Origin: an uncultured Fusobacterium sp.
GTDB lineage: Bacteria; Fusobacteriota; Fusobacteriia; Fusobacteriales; Fusobacteriaceae
Direction: 5' to 3'
NCBI GenBank assembly: GCA_900545035.1
Contig: UQXM01000110.1
Span: 1-6,108, forward strand
DNA: 6,108 bases
Part shown: positions 6,045 to 6,108 of the stretch, piece by piece
How the letters are laid out: the number at the start of each line of letters is the position of its first letter
Position numbering within the stretch: position 1 is the first letter of the stretch
Translations under genes and position numbers: made by a program
Notes under the pieces: model-generated
Database searches by the model: none
Told to the model about the DNA's origin: nothing
Seen by the model: only the letters and a program-made list of their open reading frames with translations

Positions 6045-6106
6045 TGTAAGATTGTTTTCCAGTCGTTTTCACTAAAGTTACAATAGGATAAAACACTTAA
6101 AAGTAT
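6042..6106 (-). other. Probable upstream part of the regulator in another reading frame (frame break at an A7 run)
   Basis: Reading the minus strand from 6106, this frame is open from the right edge up to the seven-A run at 6034-6040. It encodes a plausible PRD-region segment that includes NFSENDWKTILHWKK. One extra base in the A run would join it to the frame of the 4686-6044 gene without a stop (reading HWKK then NIQNQEF). The frame that codes for the regulator is closed by TGA at 6069-6071. The regulator gene therefore probably continues past the window edge. The break could be a true frameshift mutation, a homopolymer sequencing or assembly error, or slippage on the A run. The stretch is short, so an open frame by chance is possible. 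Confidence 0.5.
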
Positions 6107-6108
6107 AT

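Overview
The window has two compositionally different parts. Bases 1 to about 690 are GC-rich: I counted 36 G/C in the first 60 bases. They encode most of one dihydrodipicolinate-synthase-family lyase on the minus strand, cut off by the window edge. From about 1000 to the right edge the DNA is strongly AT-rich (7 G/C in 60 bases at 4681-4740), with A/T-ending codons. That codon use and the gene types would suit a Fusobacteriota member or a low-GC Firmicute, but no marker gene fixes the taxon. The lyase codon use looks more like a mid-to-high-GC Clostridia-type genome. The change happens somewhere in the gene-poor stretch between 685 and about 1000. It may be horizontal transfer or a chimeric assembly.

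All convincing genes are on the minus strand, so they read from right to left. The main unit is a compact sugar-uptake operon: a PRD-type, PTS-controlled transcriptional regulator (4686-6044, continuing past the right edge), then a FucA-type class II aldolase (4018-4668), then the galactitol-family PTS components EIIA (3561-3998), EIIB (3153-3539) and EIIC (1869-3128). Gaps between these genes are 17-24 bases. Each of the four downstream genes has its own purine-rich Shine-Dalgarno sequence. A strong hairpin with a U-tract (1805-1844) ends the unit. After it comes a separately promoted lipoprotein with YwqK/MORN-like repeats (1067-1738) and its own AT-rich terminator (1010-1061).

How it probably works (inference): EIIC imports a sugar, and EIIA and EIIB pass phosphate to it. 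The aldolase then cleaves the resulting ketose 1-phosphate to dihydroxyacetone phosphate and an aldehyde. No kinase, isomerase or dehydrogenase lies between the regulator and the terminator, so the substrate is more likely a free ketose phosphorylated at C1 than a polyol or an aldose. The regulator carries its own EIIB-like and EIIA-like domains, so it could sense PTS phosphorylation state.

The most notable irregularities are: (1) the regulator reading frame is closed just upstream of 6044, while a different frame continues a plausible regulator sequence to the edge, with a seven-A run at the joint; (2) the composition break around 685-1000; (3) a perfect 6-5-6 palindrome upstream of the lyase; (4) a charged N-terminal extension on EIIB.
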